Shown piece after piece: positions 16,605 to 25,423 of a stretch of DNA of 64,000 nt (position 1 is its first letter; each line of letters opens with the position of its first letter). Where the stretch lies: assembly GCA_964649725.1 (NCBI GenBank), contig CAZYTM010000011.1:18483-82482 (forward strand). Reading direction: 5' to 3'. Below the pieces are notes generated by a model. The model saw only the letters and a program-made list of their open reading frames with translations. It was not told the DNA's origin and made no database searches. The position numbers and the translations under genes are program-made. The stretch comes from CAZYTM01 sp964649725. Lineage in GTDB: Bacteria; Desulfobacterota; Desulfuromonadia; Geobacterales; Geobacteraceae.

Positions 16605-17951
16605 ATGGTAATCGACATCGACAAGAAGCTCCTGATTGCCGAGGCCGAACTGCGTCGCCAGGCGGAAGAGCGGTTGCAGGGGAGAGGGGCGGAGCCACGG
16701 CTCCCCCGGACCGAGCAGGAGTTGCAACGGCTGGTCCATGAACTTGAGGTGCATCAGGTCGAACTGGAGATGCAGAACGCCGAACTCCGCCAGGCAAGGG
16801 ACGATATGGAGGCGATGGTAGAGAAATACACCGACCTCTACGACTTCTCTCCGGCCGGCTACTTCACCCTTGACCGCCACGGGGTTGTCCTTGCTGCCAA
16901 CATCACTGCTGCCACCATGCTGGGGGTCGACCGATCCCGGCTGCTCGGCTGTCACTTCGGTCTCTTTCTGGCAGATGAATTCCGTCCCTTCTTTGCAGAT
17001 TTTATCGCGAATATTTTCGCTAGACCGGATAAGGGGTCCTGTGAAGTGACTCTCAAGCGGGAGGGGAAGACTCCGCTCATCATCTATATCGAGGCGGTTG
17101 CCTTCGAGTCTGGTGAGGAGTGCCGGGTCGCAGCCATCGACATCTCCAGGCGGAGGGAGTATGAAGATGCGCTCGCCGAAAAGCAGCAGGAACTTGAAGA
17201 GCTCAACAGTTCACTGGCGGTGCGGGTCGCCGAGGACCTGGAGACGCTGCGGCGGAAGGACCAGATGCTGATAGTCCAGGACCGGATGGCGATCATGGGG
17301 GAGATGATCAACAATATCGCCCACCAGTGGCGGCAGCCGCTCAACACGCTCGGGCTGGTCATCCAGGAGTTGCCGCTCAGCTTTGACTCTGCCGACTTCA
17401 ACCGGGAGTTCCTGGAGCAGAGTGTCGCCAAGGGGATGGAGCTGATCCAGCATATGTCCTGTACTATCGAGGATTTCAGGAATTTTTTCAGGTCTGACAA
17501 GGAGGTGGTCCCCTTCAGCATCAACCAGCTGCTGGTGCGCACCCTCGCTATGATCGGCAAGAGCTTCAAAGACCAGCAGATCGCTATCACGCTGCAGACG
17601 CAAGGGGAGCCGATAGTTAACGGCTATCCCAACGAATACGCCCAGGTGGTACTCAATATCCTGATGAATGCCCGGGACGCTCTGCTCGACAAGCGTGTTG
17701 CCGCTGCCAGTATATCGATCCAGACCTTTACCGAGGGGGGGAGAGCGGTGATGATCATCACCGATAATGGTGGCGGTATCGACGCCGGGATAATCGACCG
17801 GCTCTTTGACCCCTATTTTACCACCAAGGGGCCGGACAAGGGGACCGGGATAGGGCTCTTCATGTCAAAGACCATCATCGAAAAAAACATGGGGGGGCGC
17901 CTTACGGTGCGCAATACCGGTGGGGGCGCGGAGTTCAGGGTCGAGGTCTGA
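16605..17951 (+). CDS. PAS-domain sensor histidine kinase, soluble
   Basis: 448 residues. A coiled coil (1-75) leads into a PAS domain (about 76-190; FSPAGYFTLDRHGVV is typical). A second coiled coil connects to the kinase core: H-box HQWRQPLN around residue 245, then the ATPase with N-box (NILMNARDAL), DNGGGID and GTGIGLFMSK. There are no membrane segments, so it senses a cytoplasmic signal. No response regulator is adjacent; the CheB/CheR-PAS protein just upstream is the most likely functional neighbour. GAGGTTCG precedes the ATG. Confidence 0.93.
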   Translation: MVIDIDKKLLIAEAELRRQAEERLQGRGAEPRLPRTEQELQRLVHELEVHQVELEMQNAELRQARDDMEAMVEKYTDLYDFSPAGYFTLDRHGVVLAANITAATMLGVDRSRLLGCHFGLFLADEFRPFFADFIANIFARPDKGSCEVTLKREGKTPLIIYIEAVAFESGEECRVAAIDISRRREYEDALAEKQQELEELNSSLAVRVAEDLETLRRKDQMLIVQDRMAIMGEMINNIAHQWRQPLNTLGLVIQELPLSFDSADFNREFLEQSVAKGMELIQHMSCTIEDFRNFFRSDKEVVPFSINQLLVRTLAMIGKSFKDQQIAITLQTQGEPIVNGYPNEYAQVVLNILMNARDALLDKRVAAASISIQTFTEGGRAVMIITDNGGGIDAGIIDRLFDPYFTTKGPDKGTGIGLFMSKTIIEKNMGGRLTVRNTGGGAEFRVEV

Positions 17952-18013
17952 CAGGGTCGATCCCGGATAAACAGAGGGTATATATCTTGATTCGTGCTTA
18001 TTGCCGCCGGGGG

Positions 18014-19633
18014 TCAGCGTCGGCCCCGGTCGCGGCGCAAGGCTGAGATACAGATGATGATCGTGCCGATAATTCCGCAGAGAACCATTATCTCACCGAT
18101 GGAATGATGCCACCCACCCTGCTGAGCAATCACCAGCATGGCGCCGCCGATCACCAGAGCAGCAGTTGCGATGGCGCCGGTGAGCCGCTCAAGATTCCTG
18201 CTGATGCGCCCTCCCAGTGCCTCCACGTTTGGAGCCTGCAACCGGCCCAGATTCCCATCGGCAATACGTCGGAGAACACGTCGTGTGTCCCCTGGTGAAT
18301 CACTTATCAGGCGTTCCATTTCGCGCGCCAGTTTGGTAGTCTTCTCCTTGATTCTTGCCATAGAGAAGTGCTGTGCGGTGAGGCGCGAGATCTCATCACG
18401 AAACGATCCCATATAGTTATGCTCCGGGTCGAGTTGGCGGATCATCGCCTCCAGGATGACGAATGCCCGGGTCAGGAGGAAAAACTCGGGTGGGTTGTGG
18501 ACCCCATGCCTGCTTCCGGCGCGTAACAGCGAATCGAATGCATCCCCGATGGAAACATCCGCCAGGTCGCTCCGGTGGATTTCATAGAGTACCGCCTTGA
18601 TATCCAGTAGCAGTGCAGCACGGTTGACGGTTTCACTCCCTGGCGCCATCTCGAGGTAAGCCTCTTTGGCGGCCCGCGCGTCACCTTTGACTACCGCTTC
18701 GAGCAGGAGTGTCAACGAGTCGCGCATCGGCTCGTCAAGTTCACCTGTCATACCGAAATCGAGCAGTGAAAGACGTCCGTCAGGGAGGACGAAAACATTG
18801 CCGGGGTGCGGGTCGGCATGAAACAGACCCTCCTCGAAAATCGTCTGCAGCATCAGCCTTACCAGAGTATTGATCGCCTGCGGCATCGCATCAGGGTGCG
18901 TCCTGGCATAGATATCGACCCGTTCGCCGGCAGAAAACTCCATAGTCAGCACACTGCTGCTTGAACACTCTGCCACTACATCAGGGATCCAGAGATCGGG
19001 GACATCTGCCAGCGCGGCGCGAAAGAGGAGTATGGAGCGCGCTTCACGACTGAAATCGGTCTCCCGGTTCAGGCTGCTGGCAAATTCATTCACCAGTACC
19101 GGCAGATCGAGTGCTAGCAGTCGCGGGAAGAGGTTCTCCCCCAGCCGTACCAGATAGTTGAGCGCCGCGATGTCGGTGGAGATCATCGCTTCAAGGCCGG
19201 GGCGCTGCACCTTCACGGCCACATGCCGGCCGTCGTGCATGGTCGCCTCATGTACCTGGGCGATGGTGGCTGCGGCAATAGGTGTTTCGCTGAATGAGGC
19301 GAAAACCTTGGTCAACGGGGCACCCAGTTCAAGTTCGACAGATAGGCGCACCGCTTCAATGCCGAGCGCCGGCATCTGGTCGTGCAGCAGTTCCAGTTCC
19401 TCGATATAGCGATCCGGCAGCAGGTCGCGGCGCATTGCCAGCACCTGGCCGAATTTGACAAAGGTGAGCCCCAGCTCCTCGAAGGTCTCCCGCACTTCAT
19501 GAGGAGGCGGCCAATGGCTCTTGCCGCGCAGGGCGCCGAAGAACTTGTGCCGGGCCAGCACCCGCAGGATCTGCATCAGTCGCGGAGCCGCCCGCAGCAG
19601 GCTGCTTTTTTCCGGGTCGATCAATAAAGCCAT
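18014..19633 (-). CDS. AarF/UbiB (ABC1) atypical kinase family protein
   Basis: Member of the protein-kinase-like family tied to quinone biosynthesis and lipid transport; members show ATPase activity and stimulate ubiquinone/menaquinone pathways. The family's KxGQ signature appears as FVKFGQVLAMRRDLLP, and the catalytic/metal motifs as FHADPHPGNVFVLPDGRL and LLDFGMTGEL. Two C-terminal hydrophobic helices (about 490-535) anchor it to the membrane, as usual for UbiB. 539 residues is a normal length. GGGAGGT precedes the ATG. It is monocistronic as far as can be seen. Confidence 0.93.
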   Translation of the reverse strand: MALLIDPEKSSLLRAAPRLMQILRVLARHKFFGALRGKSHWPPPHEVRETFEELGLTFVKFGQVLAMRRDLLPDRYIEELELLHDQMPALGIEAVRLSVELELGAPLTKVFASFSETPIAAATIAQVHEATMHDGRHVAVKVQRPGLEAMISTDIAALNYLVRLGENLFPRLLALDLPVLVNEFASSLNRETDFSREARSILLFRAALADVPDLWIPDVVAECSSSSVLTMEFSAGERVDIYARTHPDAMPQAINTLVRLMLQTIFEEGLFHADPHPGNVFVLPDGRLSLLDFGMTGELDEPMRDSLTLLLEAVVKGDARAAKEAYLEMAPGSETVNRAALLLDIKAVLYEIHRSDLADVSIGDAFDSLLRAGSRHGVHNPPEFFLLTRAFVILEAMIRQLDPEHNYMGSFRDEISRLTAQHFSMARIKEKTTKLAREMERLISDSPGDTRRVLRRIADGNLGRLQAPNVEALGGRISRNLERLTGAIATAALVIGGAMLVIAQQGGWHHSIGEIMVLCGIIGTIIICISALRRDRGRR

Positions 19634-19676
19634 CTACACCTCCCGACACCTCTTGTTCAAAGTTCAGGACTCCTCG

Positions 19677-19808
19677 CTATTTCGCCAGAAGAATTATATC
19701 AGCTCCCCAGCAGGCTCTTACCCGGAAGAAATTGCAGTAACCGCTCGCTTTGACGATATTGACCATTCTCCAACCATCCTGCGCCACCTGGTTCAGATGC
19801 TCCACCAT
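19677..19808 (-). CDS. Possible small or remnant coding sequence in a gene-poor stretch
   Basis: This 447-base spacer holds one protein-like frame, MVEHLNQVAQDGWRMVNIVK and so on, ending LAK. The frame is open for about 70 codons upstream to a stop near 19.9 kb but has no start codon before the Met used here. The pattern EHLNQ..QDGW.MV with a final hydrophobic strand resembles small DUF4177-like proteins. It could be the 3' end of a decayed gene. Nothing else was seen in this spacer apart from the palindrome and terminator near its right end. Confidence 0.25.
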   Translation of the reverse strand: MVEHLNQVAQDGWRMVNIVKASGYCNFFRVRACWGADIILLAK

Positions 19809-20010
19809 CCCTTCACGGATGATCTGGGTGGTGCTGGGGGCGTCCCCTGCGGTTGAAGATGCAGAGATGTGCCGTTGATATGGCTCAGCTCCTGCTCACC
19901 CTCTTAGTCAAGTGTAACACCTATTTGGGGAATTATATGTTTTGGGGGAGCAGCTCGATCTCAGGGGGTTAAGTTGAAGAGGGGGTTTGCCAAAACAGGG
20001 AGATGAAGAG

Positions 20011-20026
20011 TTTTGCAGCTGCAAAA
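20011..20026. repeat. 16-bp perfect palindrome
   Basis: TTTTGCAGCTGCAAAA, directly before the terminator of the minus-strand exported-protein gene. Its role is unknown; it may be a second hairpin in the same 3' region. Confidence 0.6.
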
Positions 20027-20028
20027 GC

Positions 20029-20055
20029 AAAAGGGGGGATCAGGTCCCCCCTTTT
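20029..20055 (-). terminator. Terminator of the exported two-repeat protein gene
   Basis: AAAAGGGGGGA pairs perfectly over 11 bp with TCCCCCCTTTT across a 5-base loop. It is symmetric, so it could also stop plus-strand transcription. It lies 25 bases past the stop codon of the gene at 20.1 kb. Confidence 0.85.
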
Positions 20056-20080
20056 CTATTGCTCACTTTGCCAGCGGCAA

Positions 20081-20788
20081 TCAGTCCTTCAACTCTTTCA
20101 GCGCCATGATGTAGAGCCAGTGCACCACTCCGTCCTGGGAGACCCAGGCCTTCACCTTGCTCGCCCTGAGCAGTTCGGCGAGGGGGACCGACTCCTTGCT
20201 GTTGAAGATCTTCACTACTGCCTGCGGATGGATCGACCATTTCCCCTGGGAGCCGTTATCCATGTTCATGGTCAGCTTCCGCTGCTTCTCGTTGAGCATG
20301 ACGATCTTGCCGATCTCCGGGAAGACCTCCTTGCCATGCATGATATTCTTCTTGGCCGGCGGTGCGGCACCGTCGGCATGCTGTCCGCCGGACGGAGCTG
20401 CTTCGGCCTCTACCTTCGGCTGGCTGGCAGGCTTGGCTGTACCAGGCTGGTCAATGATGAAAAGCCCTTCCACCACACCTTCGGCAGTGACATAGATGCG
20501 CAGCTTCTGGCCTTTACCGGCTTCAGCCAGGCCTATCTTCTCCTTGCCGTGGAAGACCTTCATCTGCTTGCTCATTTTCCAGTCGCCGGTCCCGCCATCG
20601 GTCAGATTGAGGACTATCTCACCGGTCCGGTCATTGTGACTGGCGAGTACCCCTGTCTCGACTATTACATCCTTGCCGTTCATCTTGGCCTTGCCCGCGG
20701 CCAAGGCGAGTGTTCCGGTAATACAGAGTGTAAAGAGAGTGATAAAAAGGATGGTTCTGGACTGTGCCCCACTGATAGCTATTTGCAT
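20081..20788 (-). CDS. Exported protein with an internal duplication, unknown function
   Basis: 235 residues after choosing the ATG at 20788, which has GGGGAGGG before it and starts a clear signal peptide (SRTILFITLFTLCITGTLALA). The mature part contains two related modules of about 75 residues: GKDVIVETGVLASHND to GVVEGLFII, and GKEVFPEIGKIVMLNE to GVVHWLYIM. Both share the order G-K-x-V, G-x-W, KVF/KIF, and a closing GVV-x-x-L-(F/Y)-I. A Pro/Ala-rich linker with a His/Gly patch (GGQHADGAAPP) joins them. I do not recognise the family. The periplasmic location is inferred from the signal alone. Confidence 0.72.
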   Translation of the reverse strand: MQIAISGAQSRTILFITLFTLCITGTLALAAGKAKMNGKDVIVETGVLASHNDRTGEIVLNLTDGGTGDWKMSKQMKVFHGKEKIGLAEAGKGQKLRIYVTAEGVVEGLFIIDQPGTAKPASQPKVEAEAAPSGGQHADGAAPPAKKNIMHGKEVFPEIGKIVMLNEKQRKLTMNMDNGSQGKWSIHPQAVVKIFNSKESVPLAELLRASKVKAWVSQDGVVHWLYIMALKELKD

Positions 20789-20926
20789 CTTTGGCCCTCC
20801 CCAAGGAAATGTCCGGCCTGACAGGCGCGCCATTTCAAGCCGGATTTTAATGAGGAAGAGTGTAGCATCGCAACAAATGATTTCAAGGACAAAATAATTA
20901 ATATTTTTCAATATGATAACAAGAGG

Positions 20927-21499
20927 TTACCAGTTTTCCCCGAGCAGTTCGAAGTGTGCCCTAGCATGGTCGCAGGCGGCGCATTTGTCTGGTGCAGCAC
21001 TCCCTTCGTGCAGGTAGCCGCAGTTGCGGCAGCGCCAGACCACGGTCGTCTCCCGACTGAAGACCCGGTTCTGCTCGATATTGGCAAGGAGGTCGAGGTA
21101 GCGTTTCTCATGCTGTTTCTCGGCCACCGCAATCGCCAGGAAGACTGCTGCTACCTGGGGGAAGCCTTCTTCCCCGGCGACCTTGGCAAAGCCAGGGTAC
21201 ATCTCTGTCTGTTCGTGATGTTCGCCTGCTGCCGCTGCTTTCAGGTTTTCGGCCGTGCTGCCGATGATGCCGGCCGGAAATGCCGCCACCACCTCCACCT
21301 CCCCCCCTTCGAGGAACTTGAAGAGCCGCTTGGCATGCTCTCGCTCCTGGTTGGCGGTCTCCTCGAAAATATCGGCGATCTGCACATACCCTTCACCCTT
21401 TGCCTTGGCTGCGTAGTAGGTATAGCGGTTACGTGCCTGGCTTTCACCGGCAAAGGCGGTGAGCAGATTCTTTTCTGTTTGCGACCCACGGATAGTCAT
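20927..21499 (-). CDS. Rubrerythrin
   Basis: Peroxide-reducing protein of anaerobes: a ferritin-like di-iron domain takes electrons through a C-terminal rubredoxin-like FeS4 centre. The 190-residue sequence shows both: N-terminal ESQARNRYTYYAAKA and EREHAKRLF, then EKQHEKRY (Glu/His iron ligands), and at the end CRNCGY plus CAAC as the four Cys ligands. GGAGAAGAGAT precedes the ATG. It belongs with the peroxiredoxin and superoxide-reductase-like genes of this window as part of oxygen defence. Confidence 0.96.
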   Translation of the reverse strand: MTIRGSQTEKNLLTAFAGESQARNRYTYYAAKAKGEGYVQIADIFEETANQEREHAKRLFKFLEGGEVEVVAAFPAGIIGSTAENLKAAAAGEHHEQTEMYPGFAKVAGEEGFPQVAAVFLAIAVAEKQHEKRYLDLLANIEQNRVFSRETTVVWRCRNCGYLHEGSAAPDKCAACDHARAHFELLGENW

Positions 21500-21635
21500 A
21501 TCTCTTCTCCTGTCCTGGTAAAATGGTTTGCTGCAATATCGCAGCTAAGTATATCGGGCCGCTGCCGCATAAGCAAGCTGCTCCGTGGCATTATAAAAAA
21601 TTCCTCGCTGCGGCATAGCATAGTGAGAGCGCGGA

Positions 21636-23690
21636 TCAGCGCTTGGGCTGGGAGGGGAGAGGTTCTTCCGGGGCATTAAGCTGGTCGGCAATGGGGAAAC
21701 ATATCCGGTTCCGCCCTTCGGATTTGGCCTGAGCCAGTGCCGATTCGGCGGCGCCCAACAGGTCGGCCGGCAGGCGACCGTCTTCAGGGGAGGTGGCCAG
21801 GCCGATGCTGGCGGTCAGTCTGCCGCGCGGCAGCAGATCCTCACCGGTGCAGGGCTCCTTTTCTATGCCGCGCCGGATCCGCTCGGCGACAAAAATCGCC
21901 TCCTTCTTTACGGTTGCCGGCAGGATGATGCAGAAGGTACCCCCCTGGTAGCGGGTGATCAGGTCCATGTCGCGGAGCGCCTTTTTCAGGATCACCGCGC
22001 TCCTCTGCAGGGCACGGTCGCCAGCGGCGTGGCCGCAGAGATCGTTGTACAGCTTGAAGTTGTCCATGTCGATGAGCATCACCGTCAGATGCAGCTTGTT
22101 GCGCTGGCTGCGGCTCAGCTCCTCTTCCAGACGCTGGTCGAGAAAACGGCGGTTGTACAGTTCGGTGAGCGGATCGATCACTGCCAGTCGTTCCAGCTGC
22201 TCGTTCTTCTCCTGGTTGCTGGCGCGGAAGAGGAGCGCTGCGGCATGGTTGGTGAAGGAGGTGAGCAGTTCCAGGTCGGCATCGTCGAAAGGGAGCCGGC
22301 TCTTCTTGTCCGACAGGTTGAGCACCCCGATGACCAGCTGCTTGAACTGCAGCGGCATGCTGATGAAGGAGCCGGTCTTGAAGCGGGGGCGATTATGGCC
22401 GGTGGTCCGTTTGTCCTTGGCAATATCATTCACCACCATCGCCTGGCCACTCCGCGCTACCTTGCCGGCAATACCGCTCCCCAGCTTGACGGTGAGGCTC
22501 TTGGCCAGCTGCAGGTTCATGCCGAGCGTCGCCCTGATACGGAGCAGCTTCTGCTCATGGTCGAGCAGCATTATCGAACCGCTGGAGGCGCCGATCAGCT
22601 CTGCTGCCAGTTCCAGGGTGGTGCGGAGAAAAGCCTCCTTGTTCTCCACCAGGGCCAGCTTGTTGAGCATCAGCAGCAGTCGCGAGGAGAAGGCGTGTTC
22701 GTGACAGAGTTCATCCTCTTTCATGAACTGCTGCAGTCTGCTGGTGAGCCGGCCGGTGAGCAGTTCGATCAGCACCAGCTCGCGGTCGAGCGGGTCGTAG
22801 TCGAACAGCACGATCGCTCCGAGTAGCTCCTTGTGGCCGTTGAGCGGCAGGACGATAGCGCTTTCGGCGATGATGCCGGGGAAGAGCCGGACAATATCAC
22901 GTTCGTTGAGATCTCCTTGCATCGGCGGGTTCCCCTGGACCAGCCGGGAGACGACATCGGCGCGCAGGGAATCCTTTTCCAGTTCCAGGGAGCCGGTCGC
23001 CTGCAGCGAATAGCTTTGCCCGTTCCCATCAGCCAGAGCCACAACCAGCCCCGGGATATCAAAGAGGACTGTCAACGCTTCGGCAAAGAGGGCCAGCGCA
23101 GCCTGACGATTGGCGGCCAGGTCGATGTCGGAGGAGACACTCGCTACGGCGGCAAGCCGTTCCATGACCCGCTCCACCAGATTTGCCTGCGGCTTGTCGG
23201 CCTGCACCGAGGGGAGCAGCCCCTGGACCCGGCGGGCTGTTTCAGCGACCGACTCGGCACTGCTTACCGGCAGGTCCTCCAACTGCTCCATCAGCTTGAT
23301 CGGCGGGAAAGAGCTGCTCCTGACCAGGCTCTCCAGCTGCCAGAGGTCGAGTTGCTCCTCCCTGACTCCGCTTCCGACCAGGCAGCACGGCTGTTCAGCG
23401 CTGTTTATGAAAGGGACGATGAAATTGTGCAGGCCGAGGGGGCAGGTAAAGACGACCGGCCTGCCGTTTTTGTCAGCCTCGTTGAGCGACAGCTGCAGCC
23501 GGTCGGGATAGAAGACACCGGACATGGGTGGCTCGGCAGACCAGTGCAGGTGCCAGGAGCTGCTGCTATTCTGGGCGGTCACCTGTTGCTGCAGATAGAT
23601 GGCGAGCCGGTAGGGGGCGAGAAACGGGTACTCCTTGAGCCCGTCCAGCAGTTCTGTCTGGTCAGCTATGGCGGATTTTGCTTCAGCCAC
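21636..23690 (-). CDS. GAF-domain protein with degenerate GGDEF domain
   Basis: 684 residues. An N-terminal region of about 180 residues is unassigned. A weak GAF-like part (about 190-320) and a clear GAF domain (about 335-480; SSGSIMLLDHEQKLLRI, GSGIAGKVARSG, FISMPLQFK) follow. A GGDEF domain closes the protein (about 500-660). It keeps the metal-site Asp (MLIDMDNFK) and HAAGDRAL, but the active-site signature reads RYQGGTF where RYGGDEF is expected. This makes diguanylate cyclase activity unlikely, so it may bind c-di-GMP/GTP or act as a scaffold. No EAL domain. The next minus-strand gene upstream is tldD, 33 bases away, possibly in one transcript. Confidence 0.88.
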   Translation of the reverse strand: MAEAKSAIADQTELLDGLKEYPFLAPYRLAIYLQQQVTAQNSSSSWHLHWSAEPPMSGVFYPDRLQLSLNEADKNGRPVVFTCPLGLHNFIVPFINSAEQPCCLVGSGVREEQLDLWQLESLVRSSSFPPIKLMEQLEDLPVSSAESVAETARRVQGLLPSVQADKPQANLVERVMERLAAVASVSSDIDLAANRQAALALFAEALTVLFDIPGLVVALADGNGQSYSLQATGSLELEKDSLRADVVSRLVQGNPPMQGDLNERDIVRLFPGIIAESAIVLPLNGHKELLGAIVLFDYDPLDRELVLIELLTGRLTSRLQQFMKEDELCHEHAFSSRLLLMLNKLALVENKEAFLRTTLELAAELIGASSGSIMLLDHEQKLLRIRATLGMNLQLAKSLTVKLGSGIAGKVARSGQAMVVNDIAKDKRTTGHNRPRFKTGSFISMPLQFKQLVIGVLNLSDKKSRLPFDDADLELLTSFTNHAAALLFRASNQEKNEQLERLAVIDPLTELYNRRFLDQRLEEELSRSQRNKLHLTVMLIDMDNFKLYNDLCGHAAGDRALQRSAVILKKALRDMDLITRYQGGTFCIILPATVKKEAIFVAERIRRGIEKEPCTGEDLLPRGRLTASIGLATSPEDGRLPADLLGAAESALAQAKSEGRNRICFPIADQLNAPEEPLPSQPKR

Positions 23691-23723
23691 GGTGCGTCTC
23701 CCAAAATCCTGCGGCAGGTGGTA

Positions 23724-25106
23724 TCAGGCCGCCCCGCCTACGGTAATGGTGGCAATGAGCAGGGTCGGCTGGGCATCTGCCACCGGCACCCCCTGGCCAT
23801 CCTTGCCACAGGTGCCGATGCCGAAGCCGAGATCAGTGCCGACCATGGTGATATTCTGCAGTACCTCCGGGCCGTTGCCGGTCAGGGTCGCACCACGCAC
23901 CGGCTCGCCGACGACCCCCCGGTCGATCAGGTACCCCTCGGTCACTTCAAAGACAAAGTCGCCGGTCACGGTATTCACCTGGCCGCCACCCATCTTCCTG
24001 ACGAACAGCCCCTGCCCGACGCTGCGGATGATGGCATCAGGCTCACTCTCTCCCGGGGCGATGATGGTATTGGTCATCCGCACTATCGGTTTGGACTGGT
24101 ACGATTCCCGCCGGCCGTTGCCGGTGGAGACGCAACCGTCCTTCATGGCCGAAAGCCGGTCGTACATGAACCCCTTGAGGATACCCTTTTCCACCAGTAC
24201 GGTCCGCTCCGCCGGCGACCCTTCATCATCAAAGGAGAAGGAGCCGCGGGCATTAGCTATGGTGGCGTCGTCCAGCACTGTCACCAGGGGTGAAGCGACC
24301 TGAGTGCCGATCTTGCCGGCATAGACCGACATGCCGGATTGTGCCAGGTCTGCCTCCAGCCCATGCCCGATCGCTTCGTGCACCATAGTGCCACCTGCCG
24401 AGGAGGAGAGGACTACCGGCATCATGCCCCCTGGGGCCTTGCGCGCGGTGAGCATCATGGTGGCTCGACCTGCAGCGGTCTCGGCCACCTCTTCCGGACT
24501 CTTCTCCCGGAACAGCTCATGACCGCGGAACCCCCCCAGAGGTTCGTAGCCGGTCTGGATCACCTCATCGGCGGCAGCCACCACCTGGGTGGTGAAGACC
24601 ACGCCGGTGCGGCTGGTCTCGCGGAACTCCCCCAGGGAGTTGGCGCACTGGGCGCGGAGCTGGCCGTCGCGGTAGGTTACAGTCACCTGGCGGATCCGCT
24701 GGTCGCAGCGACGGGCCGCCCGGTTGGCCCGGTTGACCAGGGCCACTTTTTCCGCCAGCGGTACATCGGCCGGCGGCAGGAGGATCGGAAATCCCGGACC
24801 GATCTCCTTGCGCCGCATATCGATGGCCTGCGCGAACTTTTTCCCCCGTACCGCCCGGCTCAGCGTGGCGGCCAGATCCAGCAGGGCAGCTTCGCTCAGG
24901 TCATTGGTATAGGCATAGGCGGTGCGCAGGTCGGCTATGACCCGCAGACCGATCCCCTGTTCCGAGGTGGCCACCACCTTTTCGATCTTGTCGTCCTCGC
25001 AGAATACTGCCGTGCTCGCCCCCTCTTCGAAGAAGATATCGGCAAACTCGCCGCCGCCGGCCAGGGCGGTGCGGAGGATGCGGCTGATGTCCAGGTTGTC
25101 GAGCAT
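23724..25106 (-). CDS. tldD: TldD, metalloprotease subunit of TldD/TldE
   Basis: TldD and TldE (PmbA) form a zinc protease that degrades unfolded peptides and trims modified peptide leaders such as microcin B17. The zinc motif HEAIGH is at 243-248 (HExxxH). Other family blocks are SSAGGTMVHE, SPLVTVLDD, GSFSFDDEG and GRRESYQ. 460 residues is normal. No tldE/pmbA partner gene is present in the window. A peptide-trimming protease is worth noting given the candidate peptide-modification unit at 9-11.7 kb, but the two are 12 kb apart. TTG/GTG alternatives were not needed because the ATG fits the family N-terminus. Confidence 0.93.
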   Translation of the reverse strand: MLDNLDISRILRTALAGGGEFADIFFEEGASTAVFCEDDKIEKVVATSEQGIGLRVIADLRTAYAYTNDLSEAALLDLAATLSRAVRGKKFAQAIDMRRKEIGPGFPILLPPADVPLAEKVALVNRANRAARRCDQRIRQVTVTYRDGQLRAQCANSLGEFRETSRTGVVFTTQVVAAADEVIQTGYEPLGGFRGHELFREKSPEEVAETAAGRATMMLTARKAPGGMMPVVLSSSAGGTMVHEAIGHGLEADLAQSGMSVYAGKIGTQVASPLVTVLDDATIANARGSFSFDDEGSPAERTVLVEKGILKGFMYDRLSAMKDGCVSTGNGRRESYQSKPIVRMTNTIIAPGESEPDAIIRSVGQGLFVRKMGGGQVNTVTGDFVFEVTEGYLIDRGVVGEPVRGATLTGNGPEVLQNITMVGTDLGFGIGTCGKDGQGVPVADAQPTLLIATITVGGAA

Positions 25107-25160
25107 ACCTATCCTATCCCTTATCCTTGTAGAATCATCCAGCTAAAAAAATTATCTGCT

Positions 25161-25421
25161 TCACCTTGCTGCGGGATTCTGCTGCGCAAAGGTGGCCGCG
25201 GCATCTGCAGAGAGCTCCTCGATTACGATCTGCCGGCCAAGGTCGGCCAACAGCGCGGCAATATCGGCAGCCGCATCGGCAAAGTAGCTGAGTCGGACAA
25301 CGCCGCTGGCAGCCTCGACCGTACTGAGGATGGACAGACCTTCATACGCTTCGAGGATGAATTTAAAGTATACCAGATCACGCCTGGCAAGGCGGAGATA
25401 TTTAGCCTGCATGGTTTGCAT
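25161..25421 (-). CDS. DUF4911-type small protein
   Basis: About 86 residues. The segment YLRLARRDLVYFKFILEAYE followed by a strand-rich second half (VVRLSYFADAAADIAALLADL) fits the DUF4911 family of deltaproteobacteria-like genomes, whose function is unknown. The gene begins within a few bases of the arnD stop codon and ends 54 bases before tldD, so it is likely in one operon with both. ATG at 25421 has AGGG before it; an overlapping TTG two codons earlier is the alternative. Confidence 0.75.
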   Translation of the reverse strand: MQTMQAKYLRLARRDLVYFKFILEAYEGLSILSTVEAASGVVRLSYFADAAADIAALLADLGRQIVIEELSADAAATFAQQNPAAR

Positions 25422-25423
25422 CT

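Noticed and set aside
22833..24293. Long plus-strand open frame of 486 codons across the GGDEF and tldD genes
   Set aside because: It is the complement of two clearly recognisable genes (GAF/GGDEF and TldD motifs on the minus strand); its own translation has no domain pattern.
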